From positions 1,550,001 to 1,614,000 of the forward strand of contig NZ_JACVMN010000001.1 of the NCBI RefSeq assembly GCF_014698935.1: 64,000 bases of DNA, written 5' to 3'. This document shows positions 1 to 8,709 of the stretch, piece after piece. The notes below the pieces were generated by a model, which worked only from the letters and a program-made list of their open reading frames with translations, was not told the DNA's origin and did no database searches. Each line of letters begins with the position of its first letter. Position 1 is the first letter of the stretch. The stretch comes from Flagellimonas sp. S3867 (GTDB lineage Bacteria; Bacteroidota; Bacteroidia; Flavobacteriales; Flavobacteriaceae). A program made the position numbers and the translations under genes.

Positions 1-1414
1 GATCAAGAGAGAACGCATTTTCTGAATTCTTCAGGATTTTGGAATTATCGAAACGTATGGCATTGTCCATTCCGCTTTCCCATTTAGCTGCAATAATAGT
101 CCCGTCCGTTGATCCATATTCGCATAATCCATCTTGGTCATGATCGCGCTCTTCAAACCACCAATTGTGATATTTTTTCAATTTTGGATACATTTCTTTT
201 ACAAAACTGGTATCCGAATCTTTTTCCATTATTTTAACCACTGCCCATGCAGAAAGTGGAGGCTTGGTATCTCGATAGTTATGGGCTTCGATGGTGGTAT
301 CTCGATACACGCAATCCACAATAAACCCATTTTCGCTCTGAAAATCATACATGGCCCTTATCTGGTCTTTTGCCAATTCAGGATTATAAAGTGAAAGTCC
401 CACGGCGTGTTTCCAAGAATCCCAAGACCAGAATCCATGAAACCATTCGTAATGATAGCTTGGAAAGAGTCCTTGATGCTTCAATTCACCTGCCGGAATT
501 CTCCAATTGTTCTGCAACGTTAAATGTGCTTTGGAAAGTAGTTGATCATATATACTATCCTTAAAATTCTCCTTTCGATTTGAACACAAGCTTGTAATTT
601 CACTTTCCTTTTCCACCTGTCGGGCATTTAAAAGCGCGTTAAAATCAACTTTGGAAATTATTTCTTGTTCATTTTTCCATGAATATTCAGGAAAGATAAA
701 AGTCTGTGAAACCAAAAAGGATTTGGAAGTTCCAGGTTCTAAAATAAAATATTCTGTGTTGGACCTGTAAGAATTTCCATTCTCTACAGAAATATCCATT
801 TCTTCACCCAAAAATTGCACATATCCAACAGCATCGCTTTTGCTCGACACCAATTTTAAGAAATTGTCCTCAGTTGAAACTGTGACTCCAATATCAAAAA
901 GTTCACCTGCATAATTTGCCTTAAGGGTTATTGGGTCTTTAGATTTATTGGTGACAACGGTGCGCTGAATTGCGGTATGGCCTGATAAAAAAACCAATTG
1001 TTGCCAAACACCCAAAACCGAATTGGTGAAAACTTGTTCTAAATGACTCGAGTAGCTTTTTTGGGCAACCAAAGTGCTTTTCCAATCTATTGTCTTGTGC
1101 CCATTATTTGTGGTAAGTTGAAATTGTAAAAGATTAGGGCTTGACCATACCCCATTTTCTTGGGTCATTAAAAACGGTCCGGAAAATCCTGCACTTTTGA
1201 TGGTCTTTGGCATGCTATAGCCAAACCAAGCGCCTTGGTCCGAAAACATCAACATATTTCTATCACGTGGTTCGGTCGGTGATCCCGTAAAACTCAGTAT
1301 GTTTTCTGCAATGGCCGTATGACGTGGATGATGCGCACTCTGTTCAACCTCCGTTTGTACGCAGTTACATAGTAAAAAAATCAAAAATAAATAAGGGAAT
1401 ATTTGTTTGTCCAT
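1..1414 (-). CDS. GH63-type glycoside hydrolase (partial, cut by left edge)
   Basis: Reading leftward from an ATG at 1414 there is an open frame of 471 codons that runs off the window, so the C-terminus is missing. The N-terminus has a hydrophobic segment ending in Cys residues (LLCNC), which suggests a lipoprotein, though the lipobox is imperfect. About 300 residues of beta-rich sequence are followed by an (alpha/alpha)6-barrel region with HGFWSWDSWKHA, YDFQSENGFIVD and RDTKPPLSAWA. These are typical of bacterial GH63 (YgjK-like) and related trehalase-fold enzymes that cut terminal alpha-glucosidic bonds. It is divergent from the ECF sigma/SusCD operon and probably belongs to the same polysaccharide-utilisation locus. 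Family assignment is good; the substrate is unknown. Confidence 0.8.
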   Translation of the reverse strand, partial: MDKQIFPYLFLIFLLCNCVQTEVEQSAHHPRHTAIAENILSFTGSPTEPRDRNMLMFSDQGAWFGYSMPKTIKSAGFSGPFLMTQENGVWSSPNLLQFQLTTNNGHKTIDWKSTLVAQKSYSSHLEQVFTNSVLGVWQQLVFLSGHTAIQRTVVTNKSKDPITLKANYAGELFDIGVTVSTEDNFLKLVSSKSDAVGYVQFLGEEMDISVENGNSYRSNTEYFILEPGTSKSFLVSQTFIFPEYSWKNEQEIISKVDFNALLNARQVEKESEITSLCSNRKENFKDSIYDQLLSKAHLTLQNNWRIPAGELKHQGLFPSYHYEWFHGFWSWDSWKHAVGLSLYNPELAKDQIRAMYDFQSENGFIVDCVYRDTTIEAHNYRDTKPPLSAWAVVKIMEKDSDTSFVKEMYPKLKKYHNWWFEERDHDQDGLCEYGSTDGTIIAAKWESGMDNAIRFDNSKILKNSENAFSLD

Positions 1415-1733
1415 GGATTATCTATCATATAAATGACTTCGCCAATTACTGACGAAAATTCTTTCAAATACTATACGAACGATATGATAAAACACAACGA
1501 AAAGAAAAACGTTGTTCCTTTTGGACACGGCCAAAATACAAAAAAAACCATTTTAACAAGAGCTGCTAAGTAAAATCGTTGTTAATTCATACATTTAATC
1601 TTGTATTTTTTCAAAAGTCATAAAATAATTTTGAATAGATTTAAGGGAACGGGATTGTAACCAACATTCATAAAAACAGAGACCGATCGCACTTTAAAAT
1701 CTATTTAAAGATCAGCCTTTAGCCTAAACTACT
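1415..1733. other. Divergent intergenic region between GH63 gene and ECF sigma gene
   Basis: These 319 bases separate two divergent genes and hold no ORF that I can support. They are AT-rich and contain one good promoter candidate for the rightward operon (1601-1633). I saw no tRNA, no riboswitch-like structure and no clear operator palindrome. The promoter of the leftward glycosidase should also lie here but I could not place it. Confidence 0.6.
1601..1633 (+). promoter_or_regulatory. Candidate Bacteroidota housekeeping promoter for the ECF sigma/FecR/SusCD operon
   Basis: TTG at 1601-1603 and TAATTTTG at 1626-1633 fit the Bacteroidota pattern (TTG at -33, TAnnTTTG at -7) with 25 nt between the starts of the two boxes. 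The expected transcript would start near 1640 and carry a leader of about 95 nt before the TTG start at 1734. Confidence 0.5.
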
Positions 1734-2291
1734 TTGGATTCAAATTCAATTTTACAGGAGATAAAAAATAAAAATCGGTTTGTCTACAAAAAGTTTTTTG
1801 AGGACACCTATGAAGAACTGATCCATTATGCCAATAGTTATCTTTTCGACCAAAATTGGAGTGAGGATATTGTCCAGGAGGTCTTTATCTACATCTGGGA
1901 AAAGGCTGACACCCTTGAAATTAAAACTTCGTTTAAGGGGTACCTATATGCCATGGTACGAAATAGATGCCTTAACTTTTTAAAGACCATAAAAATTACG
2001 GATGATGCCAAAGTCCTGGACATGCAATCCATGATCAGCACGGATTATGACTTAGAATTTTTCTCAAACGACGACCTAAAAATTATTCATCATCAATTAT
2101 TAAAAGTGGTCGAAGGACTGCCTACCAAAATGCAGCAAATCGTAAAAATGAGATTCATAGAGAACTATAAGTATGTTGACATAGCTGAAGAACTAGGAAT
2201 TTCTGTCAATACGGTAAAAACACAATTGAAGCGGGCCAAATTAAAAATAGCCCAGCAAATGGCCATGATAATTACTTTACTTATTACTTAA
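1734..2291 (+). CDS. ECF-type RNA polymerase sigma factor (FecI-like)
   Basis: This 185-residue protein has sigma region 2 at about residues 20-85 (SEDIVQEVFIYIWEKAD, then YAMVRNRCLNFLK) and a region 4 helix-turn-helix at about 125-175 (LPTKMQQIVKMRF, then YVDIAEELGISVNTVKTQL). The start is a TTG; no better start precedes the conserved region. It lies directly before a FecR-type anti-sigma gene and a SusC with a signalling domain. By analogy with known FecI/FecR and Bacteroides ECF systems, it probably directs transcription of the downstream utilisation operon when the receptor binds substrate. Its target promoters are not visible with certainty. Confidence 0.93.
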   Translation: MDSNSILQEIKNKNRFVYKKFFEDTYEELIHYANSYLFDQNWSEDIVQEVFIYIWEKADTLEIKTSFKGYLYAMVRNRCLNFLKTIKITDDAKVLDMQSMISTDYDLEFFSNDDLKIIHHQLLKVVEGLPTKMQQIVKMRFIENYKYVDIAEELGISVNTVKTQLKRAKLKIAQQMAMIITLLIT

Positions 2292-2411
2292 TAAACAGCT
2301 GTTTTATTGAGGATTTCACTTTTTCAACACTTCCATTTTAAATTTTCATCATTTTTTTGTCACCCTTTTTAAGATTTTGATTGTCTTATTAAAAAGTAAG
2401 CGAAAATTATA

Positions 2412-3539
2412 ATGGAGTTTAAGTTAATTCTCAAGAAACTAAACAACAACCTAACCCAAGAAGAAGAACAGATTTTCAACGATTGGATTTCTGAATCTCA
2501 AACCCACCTTACCTACTTTGAAAAAGTACAGGAAAGTTACCTCAATAAGTCGCCCAATCTGGTAGATATCCAAAAAAGCTGGAAAAGTGTCAATTCAAAA
2601 GTGAATTCCTCAAAGGGGGTAATTAGATACTGGAAATATGCGGCTGCGGCCGTTGTTGTGGCCTTGCTAAGCTTACCTTTTCTAATCTCCGAACAAAAAT
2701 CAACTACACAACCTACAATCAATGTAGTGGACAATGTTATTGAAATTGGATCGGATAAAGCAACTCTAACACTTGAAGATGGTACTAAAGTGCCTTTGGA
2801 AAAAGGAAAAGCATTCAACACCCAAACACTCTCCAGTAACGGTAAGGAATTAGTGTACAAAACCAAATCGGAAGCTGCAAAAGCTATTAAGTATAACACA
2901 CTTACCATTCCTAGAGGAGGACAATTTTATCTGGTACTTTCAGATGGCACCAAGGTATGGTTGAATTCAGATTCAGAATTAAGGTATCCTGTAACATTTG
3001 CTACTGATATGCCCCGAAAGGTTGAATTATTATATGGTGAAGCTTATTTTGAGGTTACTCCCAGTACCCAAAACAATGGCGCCCATTTTTTGGTGGCCAC
3101 CCAATCGCAAGAAGTTGATGTACTCGGCACGGAATTCAACATAAGGGCATTCAAGGAGGATTCATTCATCGAAACCACATTGGTAAATGGCAAAGTAGCG
3201 ATCAAAAATGAAGGGAATACCAACAACTTAAGCCCAGGTTACCAATCTAGATTGGAAAAAGAAAGCCATGAAATAAGTATAGTCAAAGCAGATGTGGATA
3301 ACATAATTTCATGGAAGGATGGTCTGTTCAGTTTTAAGAACATGGCTTTGAAAGATATTATGACCGTGTTGTCTAGATGGTACGATGTGGATGTGGATAT
3401 TATGAATGATGAGGCGGCAAAAGTTACCTTCAATGGTGTTTTTAACCGAAATCAAGATTTGGAAAACATTCTTTCCATTATACAAAATACGAACGAAGCG
3501 AAATTAACAACCAAAGGAAAAACAATTATGGTAGAATAA
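2412..3539 (+). CDS. FecR-type anti-sigma factor
   Basis: This 375-residue protein has a short cytoplasmic N-terminal part with the LTQEEEQIFNDWI pattern (residues 15-27), one membrane helix at about 74-93, and a periplasmic FecR domain (RGGQFYLVLSDGTKVWLNSDSE, split here only by length, around 165-190, and VDVLGTEFNIRAF near 235-250). The C-terminal DUF4974-like domain (FKNMALKDIMTVLSRWYDV) spans about 310-372. In this family the periplasmic part senses the N-terminal signalling domain of the partner SusC and releases the sigma factor. It sits 120 nt after the sigma gene and 93 nt before susC, a standard order. Confidence 0.93.
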   Translation: MEFKLILKKLNNNLTQEEEQIFNDWISESQTHLTYFEKVQESYLNKSPNLVDIQKSWKSVNSKVNSSKGVIRYWKYAAAAVVVALLSLPFLISEQKSTTQPTINVVDNVIEIGSDKATLTLEDGTKVPLEKGKAFNTQTLSSNGKELVYKTKSEAAKAIKYNTLTIPRGGQFYLVLSDGTKVWLNSDSELRYPVTFATDMPRKVELLYGEAYFEVTPSTQNNGAHFLVATQSQEVDVLGTEFNIRAFKEDSFIETTLVNGKVAIKNEGNTNNLSPGYQSRLEKESHEISIVKADVDNIISWKDGLFSFKNMALKDIMTVLSRWYDVDVDIMNDEAAKVTFNGVFNRNQDLENILSIIQNTNEAKLTTKGKTIMVE

Positions 3540-3543
3540 AAAA

Positions 3544-3585
3544 GGGGATGGAGCTTAGACCTGGACAATTTAAACTTCCATCCCC
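3544..3585 (+). promoter_or_regulatory. Inverted repeat between the FecR and SusC genes
   Basis: GGGGATGGA at 3544-3552 is the exact reverse complement of TCCATCCCC at 3577-3585, with 24 nt between them. It starts five bases after the fecR-like stop codon. There is no T-run after it, so a classical terminator is not supported. An RNA hairpin for processing, mRNA stability or attenuation is possible. Confidence 0.45.
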
Positions 3586-3632
3586 GAGTCGATCAATTAA
3601 TTAAATATTAACTAACTAACGCAATCAAATTT

Positions 3633-6600
3633 ATGAAAACAAAATTTGTTAGGCTACCTATTTTAAATAGGAATAGGCTATTACTTGTCATTATGAGGAC
3701 ATTCATTTTTTTATTTTGCATGACAACCTTTGGCTTTACGGCCAAAATTGGCTTCTCACAAGACAAAAAAATCGTAATCAAAGCTACTGAAGAGCTTACA
3801 GTGGAAGAGGTTTTTGACCTCATCCGGGAACAAACGGATTATTCTTTTATCTATAGATCCGATTTATTTACAAATGCCCCCAAGGTTAGGGTAAAAAAAG
3901 GCAAAACCAAAATAAACAACCTGCTTCAAAAGACCCTTTCTTTTGCTGATTTTGATTATCAATTATCGCAAGATGGGTCAATTCTTTTAACCAAACTGCC
4001 AGAACCAATAGTACCAAAAGTGGTTGAAGTGCAGCAAACCGTTTCAGGAACCGTGACGGACAAAGATGGTGCCCCGCTACCAGGTGCTAGTGTCAATGTC
4101 AAAGAAAATCCCACGGTGGGAACCCAAACCGATTTTGATGGAAATTATACCCTTGAAGTCGATTCAGGAAATGCCACGTTGGTATTTCGTTACTTAGGTT
4201 TTATAACCAGAGAAGTTGCCATTGGTAATCAGACAACCATTAACGTAACCCTTGACGAAGATGCCCAAGGTTTAGAAGAAGTCATTCTAGTTGGTTTCGG
4301 TACACAAAGAAAAGCGGAGGTAACAGCTGCTATTTCTTCTGTTGATATCGAAGAAATCCAAAAAATACCTACTGCAGATGTTGCAACTTCCTTGCAAGGG
4401 CAAGTTGCAGGTCTGAATGTGGCAATTGCAACCGGTGCTCCGGGAAGCGAGCCGATTATCAGAATTCGTGGATTGGGTACCATAGGTAACAACAATCCTT
4501 TGGTTGTTATAGATGGTATTCCAGGTGACCTCTCATATATCAATCCATCCGATATTGAAGACATCAGTATCTTAAGAGACGCTTCTGCAGCCACTATTTA
4601 TGGATCCAGGGCATCTAATGGGGTTGTTATTGTAACCACCAAAAGAGGTAGAACAGGTGATCCAAAAGTTACCATCGGCTCTTATTTGAGCACGCAATGG
4701 TTCAGCAACAATGTTGATGTGGCCAATAGAGCACAACATGATCAAATTAAACTGGATGCATTCAATAATGCTGGTGATACCCCCGCACCCTATTTGACCA
4801 ACGGTCAACAATATGCCGATTCGGATTGGGTTGGGGCCTATATTGATAACGCCTTTGAACAAAAGCATGACATTGGCATTTCTGGAGGAACCGAAAACAT
4901 GAAGTACAATTTTTCCGCTGGCTATTTCGAAAATACCGGAACTGTTGTAAATACTGATTTTAACAGATTGAGTACACGTCTAAACATAGATTTCAATCTA
5001 TTGGAGGGCCGTCTTAAAATTGCTCCAGGACTAAGTTACACAAGAGAAAATACCGGAGGAATTTTTGAGCCAATCGGAGGAGGAAATGCAAGTTTCTCCC
5101 CATTCTTACAGATCTATCAGCAATTACCGCACAAAGAGATTTTTGACTCTAGTACGCTTAATGGTTTTGCTGTTCCGCCGTCAGAACTTGGGTCTGGGAA
5201 TCCAGTTGGTGAATCTGAACTTAACGATAGAGCAGATCAAGATGATTATCTGCAATTTAACGTATCGGCAACGCTGAAGCTTTTCGATGGGTTAAACTAT
5301 CAATTCCAATACGGAGCAAATATTGAAAACACTCATTTTTCAAACTTCTTGCCAACCTATAATTTTGGTCCACAAGCAATCAATGAGAATCCATTCCTAA
5401 CAGAAAATAGAGCACGTACCAACGAATGGACACTGAACAACACCTTGAATTATCGCAAATCTTTCAATCAACATGATGTTGAGGTACTTTTAGGAATCTC
5501 CCGCGAAAAAAGCGAGTTTAGATCAGTTGGAGGCACAAACAATGAATTGGCCTCCGATCAGTTAAGAGGTCTTAGTTCAGGTATTGGCGATGAATCGTCA
5601 TTTGGGTTCAACTCAACAAGCACATTACAATCTTATTTTGGAAGGTTGAGTTATGATTTTGACGATAAATACTATGTACAAGGAAGTGTAAGGCGAGATG
5701 GTTCTTCCCGTTTTGCCGACACCAATAAGTACGGTAATTTTTATTCGCTCTCTCTTGGTTGGGCCGTTCATAATGAAGATTTTTTCAATTCAGATCTTAT
5801 TTCCCAGCTTAAACCAAGGTTTAGTTATGGAACTTTAGGGAACCAATTGATTGGAGATCATTTATTCTTGGCTCGAATCGGTTCTGGAGGACAACAGTTG
5901 AACTATCCTTTTGGAGAAGGGCAAAGTCAATCTGTAGTTGTGGGTGCCATAAGCACCTCCCTACCTACCCCTGACATTCAGTGGGAAGAAACTTCTACAA
6001 CCAACATAGGTGTCGATTTAGGTCTTTTGCAAAATCAACTTAAATTCTCTTTCGACTACTTTACTTCCAAGACTACGGATATGTTGGTGAACGTACCAAT
6101 TCCAGCCACCTCTGGTATCACCACGTTCCCATTGACCAATGGTGGTAATTTGGAAAATAAGGGTTGGGAATTTTCAGCATCCTATAACAATGGTGTTGGA
6201 AACGACTTTACATACAGCGTAAGCGCAAACATCAGTGGTTCTACCAATGAAGTGACCCAATTGGGTGTTGCCGGAGAGGCTTTTACCGACGGATTTATCG
6301 AATTCAACAATTTCCCAACAACCCGCACCGAAGTTGGTGGCGAAATAGGACGATTCTATTTGTATGAAGCCAATGGTATTTTCCAAACACAGGCAGAAGT
6401 TGACTCGCATGGTGTTCAACCCAATGCAGCTCCTGGTGATTTACGTTTTGTTGACTCCAATGGAGATGGCACCCTTGATGATGATGACAAACAATTTATG
6501 GGCAGCGGTCTTCCAGATTTTGAATATGGAATCAATCTTAATGCTTCCTACAAGAATTTTGACCTAAGCCTATTCTTCCAAGGAACCCATGGAAATAATA

Positions 6601-7004
6601 TTTTCAATGGTGTTCGAATGTGGCTTTACAGAACAGACAGACAGAATATGTCAGCTGACTTAGTCAATGCATGGTCACCACAAAATACAGGAAGTACTAT
6701 TCCACGGAATATTTTTGGAGACCCTAACAACAACATTCGCCCTTCAAGTTATTTTCTTGAGGATGGGTCTTATTTCAGACTCAGAAACTTGCAAGTTGGT
6801 TATACATTCACTGAAAATGTGATGGACAATCTTCCAATTGACAGTTTGCGATTATACTTGACCGCTACCAATGTGTTTACCATTACAGATTATTCTGGTT
6901 TTGATCCAGCTTTGGGTAATGGAGGAACTTTTACAAGAGGTGTCGACAGAGGTTTCTATCCTTTGTCCAAATCCTTGATCCTTGGTTTGAACATTTCACT
7001 TTAA
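3633..7004 (+). CDS. SusC/RagA-family TonB-dependent outer-membrane transporter with STN signalling domain
   Basis: At 1123 residues this matches a SusC protein with an N-terminal extension. A signal sequence covers about residues 15-42. It is followed by an STN signalling domain (about 48-120: ATEELTVEEVFDLIREQTDY), a carboxypeptidase-regulatory-like beta-sandwich (135-208: VSGTVTDKDGAPLPGASV), a TonB-box-like EEVILVGFGTQ (215-225), the plug domain (226-340) and a beta-barrel ending in a C-terminal strand (LILGLNISL). It takes up oligosaccharides with the SusD lipoprotein encoded next. The STN domain fits signalling to the FecR protein encoded just upstream. The glycan is not known. Confidence 0.96.
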   Translation: MKTKFVRLPILNRNRLLLVIMRTFIFLFCMTTFGFTAKIGFSQDKKIVIKATEELTVEEVFDLIREQTDYSFIYRSDLFTNAPKVRVKKGKTKINNLLQKTLSFADFDYQLSQDGSILLTKLPEPIVPKVVEVQQTVSGTVTDKDGAPLPGASVNVKENPTVGTQTDFDGNYTLEVDSGNATLVFRYLGFITREVAIGNQTTINVTLDEDAQGLEEVILVGFGTQRKAEVTAAISSVDIEEIQKIPTADVATSLQGQVAGLNVAIATGAPGSEPIIRIRGLGTIGNNNPLVVIDGIPGDLSYINPSDIEDISILRDASAATIYGSRASNGVVIVTTKRGRTGDPKVTIGSYLSTQWFSNNVDVANRAQHDQIKLDAFNNAGDTPAPYLTNGQQYADSDWVGAYIDNAFEQKHDIGISGGTENMKYNFSAGYFENTGTVVNTDFNRLSTRLNIDFNLLEGRLKIAPGLSYTRENTGGIFEPIGGGNASFSPFLQIYQQLPHKEIFDSSTLNGFAVPPSELGSGNPVGESELNDRADQDDYLQFNVSATLKLFDGLNYQFQYGANIENTHFSNFLPTYNFGPQAINENPFLTENRARTNEWTLNNTLNYRKSFNQHDVEVLLGISREKSEFRSVGGTNNELASDQLRGLSSGIGDESSFGFNSTSTLQSYFGRLSYDFDDKYYVQGSVRRDGSSRFADTNKYGNFYSLSLGWAVHNEDFFNSDLISQLKPRFSYGTLGNQLIGDHLFLARIGSGGQQLNYPFGEGQSQSVVVGAISTSLPTPDIQWEETSTTNIGVDLGLLQNQLKFSFDYFTSKTTDMLVNVPIPATSGITTFPLTNGGNLENKGWEFSASYNNGVGNDFTYSVSANISGSTNEVTQLGVAGEAFTDGFIEFNNFPTTRTEVGGEIGRFYLYEANGIFQTQAEVDSHGVQPNAAPGDLRFVDSNGDGTLDDDDKQFMGSGLPDFEYGINLNASYKNFDLSLFFQGTHGNNIFNGVRMWLYRTDRQNMSADLVNAWSPQNTGSTIPRNIFGDPNNNIRPSSYFLEDGSYFRLRNLQVGYTFTENVMDNLPIDSLRLYLTATNVFTITDYSGFDPALGNGGTFTRGVDRGFYPLSKSLILGLNISL

Positions 7005-7037
7005 TTAAAAAAATTGAACTATATAATACTTAAGATC

Positions 7038-8564
7038 ATGAAAAGGAACAAGTATATCATAATCGCGATTTTAACCCTAATCGGGTTCAACTCGTGCAGC
7101 GATGATTTTATAGACGTTGAAAACAAAGAAGTGCTAACAGATTCCAGTTTTTGGCAGACCGAGGCACATGCTTTGCAGGCACTTACAGCAACCTATGCCG
7201 CCTTGCATAGCTCCAGTGGAAGCAAATGGGCATTCTTTGAGGAAATATATACGGCCATGGCCTACAAAGCCGATGACATGACCAATAATACGGCTGAAAC
7301 CTATAGTAGATCCTTGGCCAGTTTTACCAATACAACGGAGGAAAGTGGACCTTTTAATATTTGGAGGACTGCTTATTCGGGTATCGGAAGGGCAAATCAG
7401 ATTTTGTTGCAAGTACCAGAAATGGAAGCACTTTCGCAACAGACTAAAGACGTAATTATAGCAGAAGCAAAGTTTCTGAGGGCATATTTCTACTTTTGGC
7501 TGGTAACAGGTTTTGAGAATGTTCCTTTGGTAACATCCTATGAAACCGACCCTGAAAGTCTTTTCCCAGGTCAAGCATCACCAGCTGAAATTTGGGCTCA
7601 GATTGAAAGTGATTTGAATGACGCTGAACCGGCCCTTCTGGATGAGCATTCCTCTGAATGGAGAGGACGTGCCACTACGGGTGCCGCCAGAGCTTTACTC
7701 GGAAAGGCTTATCTATTTCAAGAAAAATGGGCAGATGCCGAATCCAAATTAGCTCAAGTTGTTGGCATGAACTATGCGTTGTTACCAAACTACGAGGATA
7801 ACTTCAACGGAAATGCCGAAAACGGAAGCGAAAGTGTTTTTGAAATCCAATTTACGGGTGATCGATCCAATGGAAATGACGAACGACAAGTTTTCAATTT
7901 TGAAGTATCTCCATATGCCTTTGGTGGTTGGGAATTATTTTACCCTTCGCAATGGTTGGTAGATGAGATGAAAACTGACCTTAATGTCGGAGGAGAACCT
8001 AGTGATAGGGTGTATGCCAGTATTTTCTTTGATGATCCCGGTTCCGAAATGTATAGCAGGGATACTGATGAAAATGTAGCCTATAGCGATGCAGCTGGTA
8101 GTCTTGACAACCCCAACTACTTCAAAAAGTACTCCTTTAATGTAGATACCAATTTTTATAACGGAACCAACATTGCACTAATCAGATTTGCTGATGTATT
8201 GCTGATGTATGCCGAAGCATTGAATGAAAATGGCAAAACAGATGAAGCCATCACCGAAATCAACAAGGTTAGAGAAAGAGGAAACGCGGTGCCAATTACT
8301 TTAGGCAGTATGAATCAAAGTGAGTTGAGACAGCAGATTCGTCATCACGAACGTCCTGTAGAACTTTCCATGGAATTCGGAATCCGATGGTTCGACCTAT
8401 ACAGGTGGCAGCGAGGAAGCACAGCAACCGAATCTGTCAAAACCACATTGGAAAACCATAACAAACCATTCTCTGAGAATTTTCAAGAAAGAGATATTCT
8501 TTTCCCAATTCCATTGCAGGAAATCAATATCAATGAAAATCTTGATCAAAACCCTGGGTGGTAA
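7038..8564 (+). CDS. RagB/SusD-family nutrient-binding lipoprotein
   Basis: I start at the ATG at 7038, not the TTG at 7014, because it gives a clean lipoprotein signal (MKRNKYIIIAILTLIGFNSC), with Cys20 as the predicted lipidated residue. The 508-residue protein has SusD features: an N-terminal TPR-like region (ADAESKLAQVV), AEAKFLRAYFYFWLV, and C-terminal ADVLLMYAEALNE, INKVRERG and RPVELSMEFGIRWFDLYRW. It lies on the cell surface and caps the SusC barrel. The gap from susC is 33 nt, so the two are co-transcribed. A strong terminator follows at 8621. Confidence 0.95.
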   Translation: MKRNKYIIIAILTLIGFNSCSDDFIDVENKEVLTDSSFWQTEAHALQALTATYAALHSSSGSKWAFFEEIYTAMAYKADDMTNNTAETYSRSLASFTNTTEESGPFNIWRTAYSGIGRANQILLQVPEMEALSQQTKDVIIAEAKFLRAYFYFWLVTGFENVPLVTSYETDPESLFPGQASPAEIWAQIESDLNDAEPALLDEHSSEWRGRATTGAARALLGKAYLFQEKWADAESKLAQVVGMNYALLPNYEDNFNGNAENGSESVFEIQFTGDRSNGNDERQVFNFEVSPYAFGGWELFYPSQWLVDEMKTDLNVGGEPSDRVYASIFFDDPGSEMYSRDTDENVAYSDAAGSLDNPNYFKKYSFNVDTNFYNGTNIALIRFADVLLMYAEALNENGKTDEAITEINKVRERGNAVPITLGSMNQSELRQQIRHHERPVELSMEFGIRWFDLYRWQRGSTATESVKTTLENHNKPFSENFQERDILFPIPLQEININENLDQNPGW

Positions 8565-8620
8565 CACGATTAAGTTTAGTTGAGAGAGTTCAGTTAGTTT
8601 AGTAATTAGTAGCTTTTTCA

Positions 8621-8656
8621 CCACCTAAGGGTCGCGGCGATCCTTAGGTGGTTTTT
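8621..8656 (+). terminator. Rho-independent terminator after susD
   Basis: CCACCTAAGG (8621-8630) pairs perfectly with CCTTAGGTGG (8642-8651) around an 11-nt loop, and is followed by TTTTTC. It should stop or reduce transcription between susD and the GH31 gene, so the last two genes may need read-through or their own promoter. Confidence 0.85.
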
Positions 8657-8709
8657 CATATCGGATAACACCCACCAAATCAATAAGACCTAACACTAAC
8701 CACAATAAA

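Noticed and set aside
134-564. Two plus-strand ORFs at the left edge
   Set aside because: They lie antisense to the GH63-type gene, which is open through the region and has recognisable motifs; the plus-strand frames show no domain.
2293-2304. AAACAGCTGTTT palindrome after the first ECF sigma gene
   Set aside because: It has no loop and no T-run, so a terminator is not supported; a 12-bp palindrome in AT-rich DNA can occur by chance.
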